A stretch of 6,848 nucleotides of DNA from Chitinophagales bacterium (GCA_013297575.1 JAAFHO010000316.1:1-6848), one strand, 5' to 3'; shown: positions 1-6,535, counted from the stretch's first letter. The notes: generated by a model not told the origin, from the sequence alone. Numbers and translations: made by a program.

Positions 1-615
1 GGCGGGCGATTCGTGGCGGTACCGGATAGGTGCGAGTTCGTCGTCGCCGCTACGTGTGTTGCTGCCCGCGAAACAACAGTCCATAACGACAAGGAAGTGG
101 ACATCCTTTTTTTGCAGTCCCGTGTCGGGGTCGCGCAATGCGTCGGCGAGGAGATAAGCTATTTCTTTGTCAATGAGGTCGCGAGCAGCGGGGTTGCTGC
201 GGCTGTCCACGCAGACAATGGTTTCGTTGCGGTTATCCGATTTTGTGTAAGCAAACTCTGGCGGCGCACCGACACTCGACCCATGCCCAGAATAATAAAA
301 CAGGCAGATATCGCCCGCTTTGGCTTGTTTCAGATGGGCGAAGGCGAGGGTTTTGAGGTTTTCAAACGTAGGTGTTTCGATTTTGAAATCTGCTTCTGCA
401 AAAGTTTGACGGTGTTCGGCGATGCTCGGCTCGTCGAAATCGCGGGGCGCCAAAAAGTAGTACGGCTCGTATTGAAGCGAACCGTTGGGCTGCTGCCGGC
501 AGTGCTGGCGGAGGAAACGGTCGAGGTCGAGGGCATCATTGATGCAGCCTTCGAGCGGGTTTTTGGAGTAGGCGTTGATGCCTACGAGGGTGGCGAAAAG
601 GGTGTTTTTTTCCAT
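1..615 (-). CDS. Caspase-like (peptidase C14 / metacaspase-type) protein, 3' end outside window
   Basis: This is the N-terminal 205 codons of a caspase-fold cysteine protease; the frame is still open at the left edge, so the C-terminus is not seen. The translation begins MEKNTLFATLVGINAYSKNP, the usual first strand of a p20 caspase domain (LVGINAY), followed by LEGCINDA (residues 21-28). The catalytic His is His111 in FYYSGHGSS, and the nucleophile is Cys181 in VVMDCCFAGS. The segment ETIVCVDSR (131-139) matches the position that shapes the substrate pocket in metacaspases. There is no signal peptide, so a cytoplasmic location is inferred. The ATG at 615-613 is chosen because homology begins at once and it lies 24 bp after the stop of the upstream caspase-subtilase gene, which suggests cotranscription and perhaps joint action. 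Both catalytic residues are present, so I expect an active enzyme. Substrate unknown. It could also carry further C-terminal domains such as repeats or a sensor. Family certain, role inferred. Confidence 0.9.
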   Translation of the reverse strand, partial: MEKNTLFATLVGINAYSKNPLEGCINDALDLDRFLRQHCRQQPNGSLQYEPYYFLAPRDFDEPSIAEHRQTFAEADFKIETPTFENLKTLAFAHLKQAKAGDICLFYYSGHGSSVGAPPEFAYTKSDNRNETIVCVDSRSNPAARDLIDKEIAYLLADALRDPDTGLQKKDVHFLVVMDCCFAGSNTRSGDDELAPIRYRHESPA

Positions 616-639
616 GACTTTTCTGGATTGGAAATGTTT

Positions 640-3264
640 TCAAACGAATGCTTCTTTCAAAAAATCGGAAGCGAAGGGGGATTGCTGGACTTGCCAGCGG
701 AAGTCGTCGCTCTTCAAAAGTTCGGCGGCCGGATCGGATGCGGAAAGGTCAAGTTCGGAAAATATTTCAGCAAACCGGGGTTCTGTCTGTACAAGGTGTA
801 GCAATTCGAGGGCAAGCGAATCGGCGGTCGGCTTGGGGGTTTCGCTGCGGAAGAGCGGTCGATTTTTGAAAAACGAACCGACGGTTTCCAAAAAGCCTCC
901 AAAACTGGATTCTGCCGGGGGGGCTTTTTGTAGTTTTGAGTCATCGGGAACGCCGATTTGCAGTGCGTCGAAAGATCGCAGGATGCCATTTCCGTAGTAC
1001 TTTTTCCACTCTGCAAAAGATTTCTCTTTCACAGCGGAGTTGTAAAGCGCATAGCGGACGGCTTCCACTTTCTTCCATTCATTACCTTTTTCGTAAAAAC
1101 CTCGCTCGCGGAGATCCTTTTGGTGGTAACCAATCCAAAGTGCGGCGGCGGCGGCGATTTGAGGCGTGGCAGAGGACGTTCCGCCGCCACTACGCAAAAA
1201 AGTGAACTCACTGGATGCCCAAGGGATGTTGGGTGTATATGCCGCCAATGCTCGACTCATGCGGGAAGCGGGCCCCCATGAGCCTTGCATATATTTTGTG
1301 GTGATGTTCATGCGAGCAGAGAGCATGAAATCTTTGTCATAGGGTTCGTCGGTGAAAAGTGCGCCCGTCGCCGCGATAACCCTTTCGAAGGCGGCTGGGT
1401 ACATAACACATTTTGGGAGCAGCGCACCCATCCCTTTGTACCAACAATTGCCTGCTGCCGACACGATGACGATGCCTGCTTCATAGGCTTCGTTGACCGC
1501 CCGCGCCATGTCGCGGTTCGGCTTGCCAGCCATTGACATGGTAATGACTTCACAGCCTCGTTCGATGGCGTAGCGGACTGCAGCGCAGAAATTATCGGAA
1601 TTCCAGATGACGACCGAATCAGAAATGCGGAGTGGCAGGACTTCGGCAAACGGATTTGCACCGATGAGCCCCTCGAATTCGTTGAAGGTGTGTTGCTGCG
1701 TCACCTGCCCGCCTGCAAGGATGCCGAGCGTCCCCATACCGTGTCCGTCCTGGCCGGAATTTTTGGGATCGATGGCTTGGTTAGGGTTTTCGCTTTGTAC
1801 GAAACTTTTGGCTTCCATCGTGTTTAGATGCTGTGGCAGGGCAGGGTGGTCGATGAGGTAACCCGTGTCGAGGTGCGCGATTTTGATTTTTAGTTGGGCA
1901 TCCGCTTTTTTCAAAATGGCGGCTTGCGCGTCGGCAAACTGGGTGTGCCGTTCGTCGAGATGCCAGCCTATGAAAGGATTTTTGTCGGCTGCCACACCCA
2001 CAGGCGGCCAGTCAGGAATGTAATCTGGGTTGCTTTTGTCACCTTCGCGGGCGGCCACGGGGCGGGTACGTCCCGTGGCATTGAGCGATTGGACAGGTTC
2101 GGCTTCGGCGGCGTATCCGCGTTCTGCCAGAGCTGTTTGCAAGGCGTGGGCTGCCGACCATGCTTGTTGGAAAGGCAATTTCGGCACTTCGAGGAGCAGA
2201 TGGTCGATATTGCCCGATCTATTCCGGTTCAAAATTTTCAGGTCGCCGCTCTCGCCTTCGACGATGGTATCGGCATTCGGATTTTCAATTTTTAGAGAAA
2301 TCTGCGCAGCAGTTTTTACCTCGAAAGAGTCGTCCCAGTTCGCGTTTTGATCACCGATGGATTGGAGCGGTGGAACAAGATGGGGCTCCCGATTACCGAC
2401 GATGAGCGTCGCGTTGTCAATATCAATTTTGAAAGGTGAACCTTTGTCGAAACTTTCAATGATCGCCCCATACTGAAAAAAATTAGGAGTCGGAAAAGCA
2501 TAGCTCATTTTGATAGCTTCGATCAGCGATTCACAATTGGAATCGGTTTGGGCGGGATCGGCAAGTATTTTGGCGAGGGCTGCTGTGAAAATGCCATTTT
2601 CGTCTCCGTCATAGGTCTGCTGGTTGTCTTGGCAGGCGGCGAGGAGCTTGACTGCGGATTTGACTAATGCGCCTTTTCGTTTGTTTTTGTACAATTTTAC
2701 AATGTCGTCATAAGTATCTTGAAGGAGGTTTCGAGGAATAGTGCCTCGGGGAAGTTTTCGGGAGCGGCTGCCGCGCAGATCAGCGGCCCGGGCATTGCCA
2801 TCTTCGAGGAGTTGGGATAAGTTAATTTCTTCGGCCCTGGTGACGGTACCGGAATGGCAACTGTCTGACACAACAAGGATTCGGCTACCTTCTGGAAAGG
2901 CCTCAAACGCTTCGTACAGTTCGTTGTCGAGGAGTTGGCGGTCGTACAGACACCAAGTTTGATCGTACTGTTCACGATCGAGTCCCTGCGGTTTTTGGTT
3001 GAAAACCTGTCCGCCGTGCCCGGCATAGGTAAGCAGGAGAATGTCTCCCGCTTGCATTTGCTCGGCGATTTGAGCGATCGTTTTTTTGACGGCTTGGACG
3101 GTAGATTCCTCATCGTGGAGCGATAGGGTTCGGTAGCCGTGTTGCTCGGCGTAGTTTTTCCAAAAAACAGCATCGTTGACTGCGGCTTTGAGCGGAGCAA
3201 GATTCCCGTAATGCTGAGGAGAGATATGGTTGAGTCCGATGTGGAGGGAGATTCCTTTTGGCAT
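640..3264 (-). CDS. Caspase-subtilisin fusion protease (C14 domain + S8 domain), 874 aa
   Basis: One polypeptide carries two proteases. Residues 1 to about 280 form a caspase/metacaspase domain: first strand GISLHIGLNHI, catalytic His83 in LLTYAGHGGQ, catalytic Cys136 in VVSDSCHSGT, and the metacaspase-like stretch WCLYDRQLLDNELYEAF (104-120). Residues about 285-455 are a linker whose end (LPFQQAWSAAHAL, then AEAEP) resembles the prodomain that often precedes subtilases. Residues about 456-770 are a subtilisin-like S8 domain with Asp466 (AHLDTGY), His508 (DGHGMGTLGILAGG), oxyanion Asn606 (SAAGN) and Ser697 (GGGTSSATPQ). The tail (about 780-874) is Pro-rich, then helical and acidic, and I do not recognise it. 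There is no signal peptide or membrane segment, which is unusual for a subtilase and points to the cytoplasm. The ATG at 3264 is directly followed by caspase homology; no Shine-Dalgarno sequence precedes it, as is normal in Bacteroidota. A plausible role is self-processing or a cascade with the downstream caspase gene. Domains certain, biology inferred. Confidence 0.95.
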   Translation of the reverse strand: MPKGISLHIGLNHISPQHYGNLAPLKAAVNDAVFWKNYAEQHGYRTLSLHDEESTVQAVKKTIAQIAEQMQAGDILLLTYAGHGGQVFNQKPQGLDREQYDQTWCLYDRQLLDNELYEAFEAFPEGSRILVVSDSCHSGTVTRAEEINLSQLLEDGNARAADLRGSRSRKLPRGTIPRNLLQDTYDDIVKLYKNKRKGALVKSAVKLLAACQDNQQTYDGDENGIFTAALAKILADPAQTDSNCESLIEAIKMSYAFPTPNFFQYGAIIESFDKGSPFKIDIDNATLIVGNREPHLVPPLQSIGDQNANWDDSFEVKTAAQISLKIENPNADTIVEGESGDLKILNRNRSGNIDHLLLEVPKLPFQQAWSAAHALQTALAERGYAAEAEPVQSLNATGRTRPVAAREGDKSNPDYIPDWPPVGVAADKNPFIGWHLDERHTQFADAQAAILKKADAQLKIKIAHLDTGYLIDHPALPQHLNTMEAKSFVQSENPNQAIDPKNSGQDGHGMGTLGILAGGQVTQQHTFNEFEGLIGANPFAEVLPLRISDSVVIWNSDNFCAAVRYAIERGCEVITMSMAGKPNRDMARAVNEAYEAGIVIVSAAGNCWYKGMGALLPKCVMYPAAFERVIAATGALFTDEPYDKDFMLSARMNITTKYMQGSWGPASRMSRALAAYTPNIPWASSEFTFLRSGGGTSSATPQIAAAAALWIGYHQKDLRERGFYEKGNEWKKVEAVRYALYNSAVKEKSFAEWKKYYGNGILRSFDALQIGVPDDSKLQKAPPAESSFGGFLETVGSFFKNRPLFRSETPKPTADSLALELLHLVQTEPRFAEIFSELDLSASDPAAELLKSDDFRWQVQQSPFASDFLKEAFV

Positions 3265-3274
3265 GAAATTTATT

Positions 3275-3294
3275 TTTAGAAATGTTTAGAAATG
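3275..3294. repeat. Perfect tandem 10-bp direct repeat in the protease leader
   Basis: The sequence tttagaaatg occurs twice back to back (3275-3284 and 3285-3294), 11 bp upstream of the start codon of the caspase-subtilase gene. It overlaps the candidate -7 promoter element, so it could be an operator or simply a slippage product in an AT-rich leader. Confidence 0.6.
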
Positions 3295-3322
3295 TATCTT
3301 GGAGAGTTTGGAGTTATAAAAA
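3289..3322 (-). promoter_or_regulatory. Candidate Bacteroidota-type promoter for the protease pair
   Basis: On the minus strand, TACATTTC (3296-3289) matches seven of eight positions of the Bacteroidota -7 consensus TAnnTTTG. A run of T (3322-3318) lies 21 bp upstream, where TTTG would be expected. Transcription would start about 15-20 nt before the ATG at 3264. The match is imperfect and lies in AT-rich DNA, so this is tentative. Confidence 0.25.
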
Positions 3323-3359
3323 GCAAGCAGAAAAAACTCGATAAAAATGGCATGAAAAT

Positions 3360-3437
3360 TTATTCGCCCGCTTCCGGCGATCGAACATCATATGCTTCCG
3401 TCAAGACCTGTCCGGATATGTCATTGTCTTTTTGCAT
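3360..3437 (-). CDS. Possible micro-ORF (25 aa) upstream of the protease genes
   Basis: From the ATG at 3437 the minus strand encodes a short acidic peptide beginning MQKDNDISGQ and ending RSPEAGE, with a stop at 3362-3360. Its base composition is richer in GC than the AT-rich DNA on both sides, and a TAA directly precedes the ATG. A second micro-ORF starts 6 nt further on (ATG at 3353, MPFLSSFFCLL..., 25 aa, stop at 3278-3276) and ends 11 nt before the caspase-subtilase start. The plus strand is also open here (3352-3450, MKIYSPASGD..., 32 aa), so the coding strand is not settled. I recognise none of these peptides. They may be a leader peptide, a gene remnant or chance. Confidence 0.2.
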   Translation of the reverse strand: MQKDNDISGQVLTEAYDVRSPEAGE

Positions 3438-3473
3438 TTATGTTTTTTAATTACTGCCAAACTAATGCACTAC

Positions 3474-3530
3474 CGCAACTAACGACTAAGTAAAACACGC
3501 ATTGCGCATTCCACTTAGTCGTCTGTTGCG
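3474..3530 (+). repeat. Inverted repeat, 18-bp arms (16/18 matched)
   Basis: The arm 3474-3491 (cgcaactaacgactaagt) is the reverse complement, with two adjacent mismatches, of 3513-3530 (acttagtcgtctgttgcg). The inner ten pairs are perfect and the loop is 21 nt. The right arm lies inside the first 42-bp direct repeat, so the left arm is effectively a third, inverted, partial copy of that repeat. It could also pair, less well (three mismatches), with the equivalent stretch 3574-3591 of the second copy. Confidence 0.8.
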
Positions 3531-3600
3531 TGTATGCTGCGGATTTGAGTATTTATCCCGCATTGCGCATTTCACTTAGTCGTCTATTGCGTGTATGCTG
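3498..3600 (+). repeat. Two 42-bp direct repeats separated by 19 bp
   Basis: Copies at 3498-3539 and 3559-3600 begin cgcattgcgcatt, contain cacttagtcgtct and end ttgcgtgtatgctg. They differ at only two positions (c/t and g/a). The separator 3540-3558 is unrelated in sequence. The array lies directly before the terminator hairpin at 3606 and after an inverted partial copy at 3474-3491. It may be a family of intergenic repeats or part of an untranslated RNA; nothing here encodes protein. Confidence 0.85.
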
Positions 3601-3605
3601 GCTAT

Positions 3606-3678
3606 ACGCACGAAGCCCTGTCGACCCCTCAAGAGGAGACCGACAGGGCTTCGTGCGTGATATAAATTTTGTTTTTTC
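3606..3678 (+). terminator. Strong rho-independent terminator reading rightward
   Basis: The arms 3606-3623 and 3641-3658 form a perfect 18-bp GC-rich stem around a 17-nt loop, which itself holds a small cctc/gagg pairing. Eight bases after the stem comes a T-rich run (3667-3678, ttttgtttttt). The T-run lies on the right, so it serves plus-strand transcription; on the minus strand the stem is followed by ordinary sequence. No plus-strand protein gene of normal size precedes it, so it may end a small RNA, a micro-ORF transcript or antisense reading from the protease region. Confidence 0.75.
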
Positions 3679-3751
3679 ATTTTGAACCACTGCTGATTAA
3701 GGCTGCAATATATGTGAATACCCAACTATCCACCAAGTATTATGAAATATT

Positions 3752-3771
3752 TTATAAAAATATTTTTATAA
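3752..3771. repeat. 20-bp perfect AT-only palindrome
   Basis: The sequence ttataaaaatatttttataa is its own reverse complement. It lies about 30 bp beyond the stop of the recombinase remnant (minus strand), between that remnant and the rightward terminator. It could be a weak terminator for the old recombinase gene, a protein binding site or a recombination-associated site; AT-only palindromes also arise by chance in such DNA. Confidence 0.7.
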
Positions 3772-3801
3772 GGCTATAAAAACAGGTTCTATATACTTAA
3801 T

Positions 3802-3980
3802 TTATCGCATCAAATCATTAATCGGGCTCTTGATCCTATCCCAGCCCTTGTGCGTAATATGTGTATATATTTCGGTTGTTTTGCTACTTTCGTGTCCAAG
3901 AAGTCCTGAATATACCGCAGATCAACACCCTTTTCAAGTAAGTAGGTAGCACAGGCGTAGGTCGATTCCTAAATGAAATT
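3802..3980 (-). pseudogene. C-terminal remnant of a tyrosine recombinase (phage-type integrase / XerC-XerD-like)
   Basis: Broken pieces of the catalytic end of a tyrosine recombinase can be read across frames. Segment 3975-3958 gives HLGIDL(R), 3956-3906 gives ACATYLLEKGVDLRYIQ, and 3906-3802 gives GLLGHESSKTTEIYTHITH, then WDRIKSPINDLM and a TAA stop. These match the family pattern LRHSFATHLLE..GVDLRYIQ.LLGH.SSKTTEIYTH, including the LGH histidine and the nucleophilic Tyr in IYTH. At least two lesions are needed: a loss of about 5 nt at 3956-3957, where the Arg-His box should be, and a 1-nt loss near 3904-3906. The N-terminal and central parts are absent. The remnant is therefore non-functional and marks former mobile DNA. 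The family call is firm; the exact left and right limits are approximate. Confidence 0.85.
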
Positions 3981-4010
3981 TGGCCAAAACATCAACCGAA
4001 TTTCATTTAG
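3969..4010. repeat. 12-bp perfect inverted repeat at the edge of the recombinase remnant
   Basis: ctaaatgaaatt (3969-3980) is the exact reverse complement of aatttcatttag (3999-4010), with an 18-bp spacer. Recognisable recombinase homology stops at the left arm, so the repeat may mark the break point or an inserted end. It is AT-rich and could be fortuitous. Confidence 0.65.
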
Positions 4011-4308
4011 AGCTATCCTTATTAAACGACTTCAAGGTCAGGAGATACTAGCCATCTCCTGCCTAAAAATAGGCCCGATACATCAAACTCAATACCGTAG
4101 TTTTTTCCCGTGCCTTTATTCACCAAATCTGCATACCAAAGTCAAGAGTACACAAGTGGCAAGAAACGGGTTTAAAAAAAACATAAATTTATCACAACCA
4201 ACAGGAGTAAGCACACAAAAAACCGACACTTACAGGATTTGGAACGACGCCGAAATGAAGTAAACAGTCCAGCATCGTTCCAAAAAAATTATACAGCGGC
4301 AATCAAAT
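3986..4308. other. Non-coding stretch with no recognisable gene
   Basis: The region between the recombinase remnant and the end of kup holds no gene I can support. A minus-strand frame at 4123-4022 (GTG start, VNKGTGKNYGIEFDVSGLFL..., 33 aa) looks protein-like but matches nothing I recognise and may be an eroded fragment. Two small hairpins touch at 4039-4061 (caggagat/atctcctg) and 4061-4074 (gccta/taggc). A 96-codon plus-strand frame (3973-4263) has no family features and is rich in Lys, Asn and Gln as expected of chance AT-rich frames. Confidence 0.5.
4238..4284 (-). terminator. Hairpin downstream of kup, possible terminator
   Basis: Arms 4238-4252 and 4270-4284 pair over 15 positions with a 17-nt loop. 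Read as minus-strand RNA the two imperfect positions become G-U pairs, which fits a structure selected in the kup transcript; it begins 25 nt after the kup stop codon. A classic T-run does not follow directly (the nearest, TTTTTT, is about 17 nt on), so this may be an imperfect terminator or a 3'-end stabilising stem. Confidence 0.45.
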
Positions 4309-6252
4309 CTATTTCCGCTCCAAATATATATTTTCAACAGGATGATAAACGAGCGGAATATGCTCTATTATCACATCGCTTTTATCCAGGCCGAATGCCT
4401 TTTCATCGGAAGTTCCCAACCTTTTAAGGAAAAAGTAACCGTTGAGCAAAACCCCATCACCCAAAGAAAACTCATTTTCGACGGAAAGGAATTTTTCCAA
4501 CACCACAAATTTGAAACCAGGCTCTGGGTTATACCTTGTAGAACCATCAGGACGAATATGCAGATTGAGTTCACGCCCAGCAACAAGTTCCTGAACAATT
4601 TTCTTGAAATACAACTCTGCACGTGGTTGAATCTTAAATCCTAAGTTAATGTCCACCCGAATAACCTTATCATCCATCAATTCATTCACGCTATATTCAA
4701 GCGTATAAGGCTCGTCGGTTCTGTTAATATGAAGAAACCAATAAACATCGGCCCGTTTGGGGTTTTTAGAAAAAATAGACTTTATGATCTTTTCCTCAAT
4801 ATGTCCAGGGTTATTTGCTTTGGTAAGATAGATCAAGTGCGTCGAAAATTTGGGTATTTCGTCATCCGTACTCAGGTTATCTAGCAGTGTATTATAGTTT
4901 TTTAACTCTACAAAACGGACAAATTTATTATTGATTTTCCGCGCAAAATACCAAACGTACATCACAGAGAAAAATACAGCACCAATAAGTACCGCTACCG
5001 AACCGCCATGATTGAATTTTTGGAGATTGGCAACCAAAAAACTTATTTCAATCGTAACAAATATCATTAATATGAAAGCCACCAAAGCAGTATTCCATTT
5101 TTTGACAAAAAGTAAAAAATAGGCTAGCAATACGGAGGTCATCAACATCGTGACTGTGATAGAAAAACCATAAGCTGCTTCCATATTTGTCGAATTCTTA
5201 AAATATAATATGACCCCAATACAGCCTAACCAAAGAAAAAGATTGACCGAAGGTATATAAATCTGCCCTTTAAGTTCGGACGGTTGTCGTACATCTACTC
5301 GTGGCCAAAAATTAAGCGACATTGCTTCCGAAATCAGCGTATATGTCCCCGAAATAAGGGCTTGTGATGCAATAATAGCCGCAGCGGTAGCAATAAAAAT
5401 ACCCGGAAATAAAAACCATTCGGGCATCATTTCAAAAAATGGATTACGGTCGTTGAGTAACCTATCAGGTTGATGCATCAGCCAAGCAGCCTGTCCTAAG
5501 TAATTGACAACTAATGCTGTCTTAACAAAAATCCATGTATATCGAATATTGGAACGACCACAGTGACCAAGGTCCGAATATAGCGCCTCCGCACCAGTAG
5601 TACACAGAAAAACCGCTCCAAGCAACCAAAATCCACCCGGGTACGCAGTCAATAAATGAAATGCATACATCGGATTAAGGGCTTTAATAATTTCAGGATG
5701 GTGTGCAATTTGTACCAGCCCCAATACCAATAGCATACTGAACCAAACCGTCATAGCAGGGCCAAAAACAGCACCGACTTTGTGTGTTCCGAACCGCTGA
5801 AAAAAGAAAATAGCGGTCACGATCGCAATCACCACTATTTCTGTGGGCAAATGGGGGACTACTTTTTCTAACCCTTCAATTGCGGATGACACTGAAATAG
5901 GCGGTGTAATGATACCATCGGCAATGAGCGTACTGGCCCCGATAATGGTAAAAAACACTAGTTTCCCTTTTCCAAAACGACGAACCAAAGCATACAAAGA
6001 AAAAATACCTCCTTCCCCATTGTTATCGGCAGTGAGCGTTAGCAGTACATATTTGAAGGTGGTTTGGAAAAATAGCGTCCAAAATACGCAGGATACACCG
6101 CCATATACCAATAATTCACTAATCTCTCTTGTCCCGATAATTGCTTTCAGTACATATAAAGGAGATGTTCCAATATCGCCATAAATAATACCTAAAGCGA
6201 TCAAAAGTGATGCGGCTGTTACTTTAGAAGTCGCGGAGCCTGATGTGTGCAT
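4309..6252 (-). CDS. kup: Kup-family potassium uptake transporter, 647 aa
   Basis: This is a KUP/HAK/KT-type permease that carries K+ into the cell, probably with protons, across the inner membrane. Family signatures are clear: GIIYGDIGTSPLYVLKA (21-37), NNGEGGIFSLYAL (77-89), GASTLIADGIITPPISV (105-121) and TTGAEALYSDLGHCG (218-232). About 12 membrane segments lie within residues 12-436, followed by a soluble cytoplasmic tail of about 210 residues; the total length is close to the 622 residues of E. coli Kup. A longer frame begins at a TTG at 6300, but the ATG at 6252 is preferred because it leaves the short N-terminus typical of the family and the TTG sits inside a dyad. No Shine-Dalgarno sequence precedes either. 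The gene stands alone: queG lies 391 bp upstream in the same direction. No disruption is seen and I expect a working transporter. Confidence 0.96.
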   Translation of the reverse strand: MHTSGSATSKVTAASLLIALGIIYGDIGTSPLYVLKAIIGTREISELLVYGGVSCVFWTLFFQTTFKYVLLTLTADNNGEGGIFSLYALVRRFGKGKLVFFTIIGASTLIADGIITPPISVSSAIEGLEKVVPHLPTEIVVIAIVTAIFFFQRFGTHKVGAVFGPAMTVWFSMLLVLGLVQIAHHPEIIKALNPMYAFHLLTAYPGGFWLLGAVFLCTTGAEALYSDLGHCGRSNIRYTWIFVKTALVVNYLGQAAWLMHQPDRLLNDRNPFFEMMPEWFLFPGIFIATAAAIIASQALISGTYTLISEAMSLNFWPRVDVRQPSELKGQIYIPSVNLFLWLGCIGVILYFKNSTNMEAAYGFSITVTMLMTSVLLAYFLLFVKKWNTALVAFILMIFVTIEISFLVANLQKFNHGGSVAVLIGAVFFSVMYVWYFARKINNKFVRFVELKNYNTLLDNLSTDDEIPKFSTHLIYLTKANNPGHIEEKIIKSIFSKNPKRADVYWFLHINRTDEPYTLEYSVNELMDDKVIRVDINLGFKIQPRAELYFKKIVQELVAGRELNLHIRPDGSTRYNPEPGFKFVVLEKFLSVENEFSLGDGVLLNGYFFLKRLGTSDEKAFGLDKSDVIIEHIPLVYHPVENIYLERK

Positions 6253-6285
6253 AAAAAATAATTTAAAGTGAGTAAATTTATCCAA

Positions 6286-6311
6286 CAAATCGGTATCCAA
6301 TACCGGAATTT
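6286..6311. promoter_or_regulatory. Small dyad in the kup leader
   Basis: cggtat (6291-6296) and ataccg (6300-6305) form a perfect 6-bp dyad with a 3-bp centre, and the flanking AAAT and ATTT extend the symmetry with a two-base offset. It lies about 40-55 bp before the preferred kup ATG and covers the alternative TTG start. It could be an operator or a small RNA hairpin; no known regulator is recognised. Confidence 0.3.
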
Positions 6312-6535
6312 GTTAGCATTAAATTAACCTCAGTCGATTACATAATTGTCTTCTAAAGAACCGTAGATATGCTGTTCTTTTTTTTGACGGCACAAAGGTG
6401 GGGCAATAAGTGTAAATAAAATATAAAAGGAATGGATATTGTTGTAAATAATTCGTGGATAAACTGCTTTTTAGGGTGTGTGAATACATGTTTTCTATTA
6501 TTTTCTTTAACTAATTTTTGATTATTTCAAATATT

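Noticed and set aside
13..801. A 262-codon open frame on the plus strand
   Set aside because: It lies antisense to both caspase genes, whose minus-strand frames carry clear catalytic motifs. Long antisense frames are common opposite GC-rich genes.
3498..3600. CRISPR array
   Set aside because: Only two repeat copies with a 19-bp separator, repeats longer than usual with mismatches, and no cas genes.
3679..3720. tRNA 3' end or attachment site suggested by a GGTTCAAA-like string on the minus strand
   Set aside because: No acceptor stem, anticodon arm or complete T-arm can be folded around it.
3973..4263. A 96-codon plus-strand ORF
   Set aside because: It overlaps the recombinase remnant and an inverted repeat, has no recognisable domain and shows the composition of a chance AT-rich frame.
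6253..6300. Kup translation starting at TTG (6300)
   Set aside because: It adds 16 residues not typical of the family, uses a rare start codon and lies within a dyad. The ATG at 6252 gives the normal N-terminus.
6393..6420. Kup promoter with -7 element CACCTTTG
   Set aside because: The first base of the consensus is wrong and there is no TTTG at the proper distance upstream.
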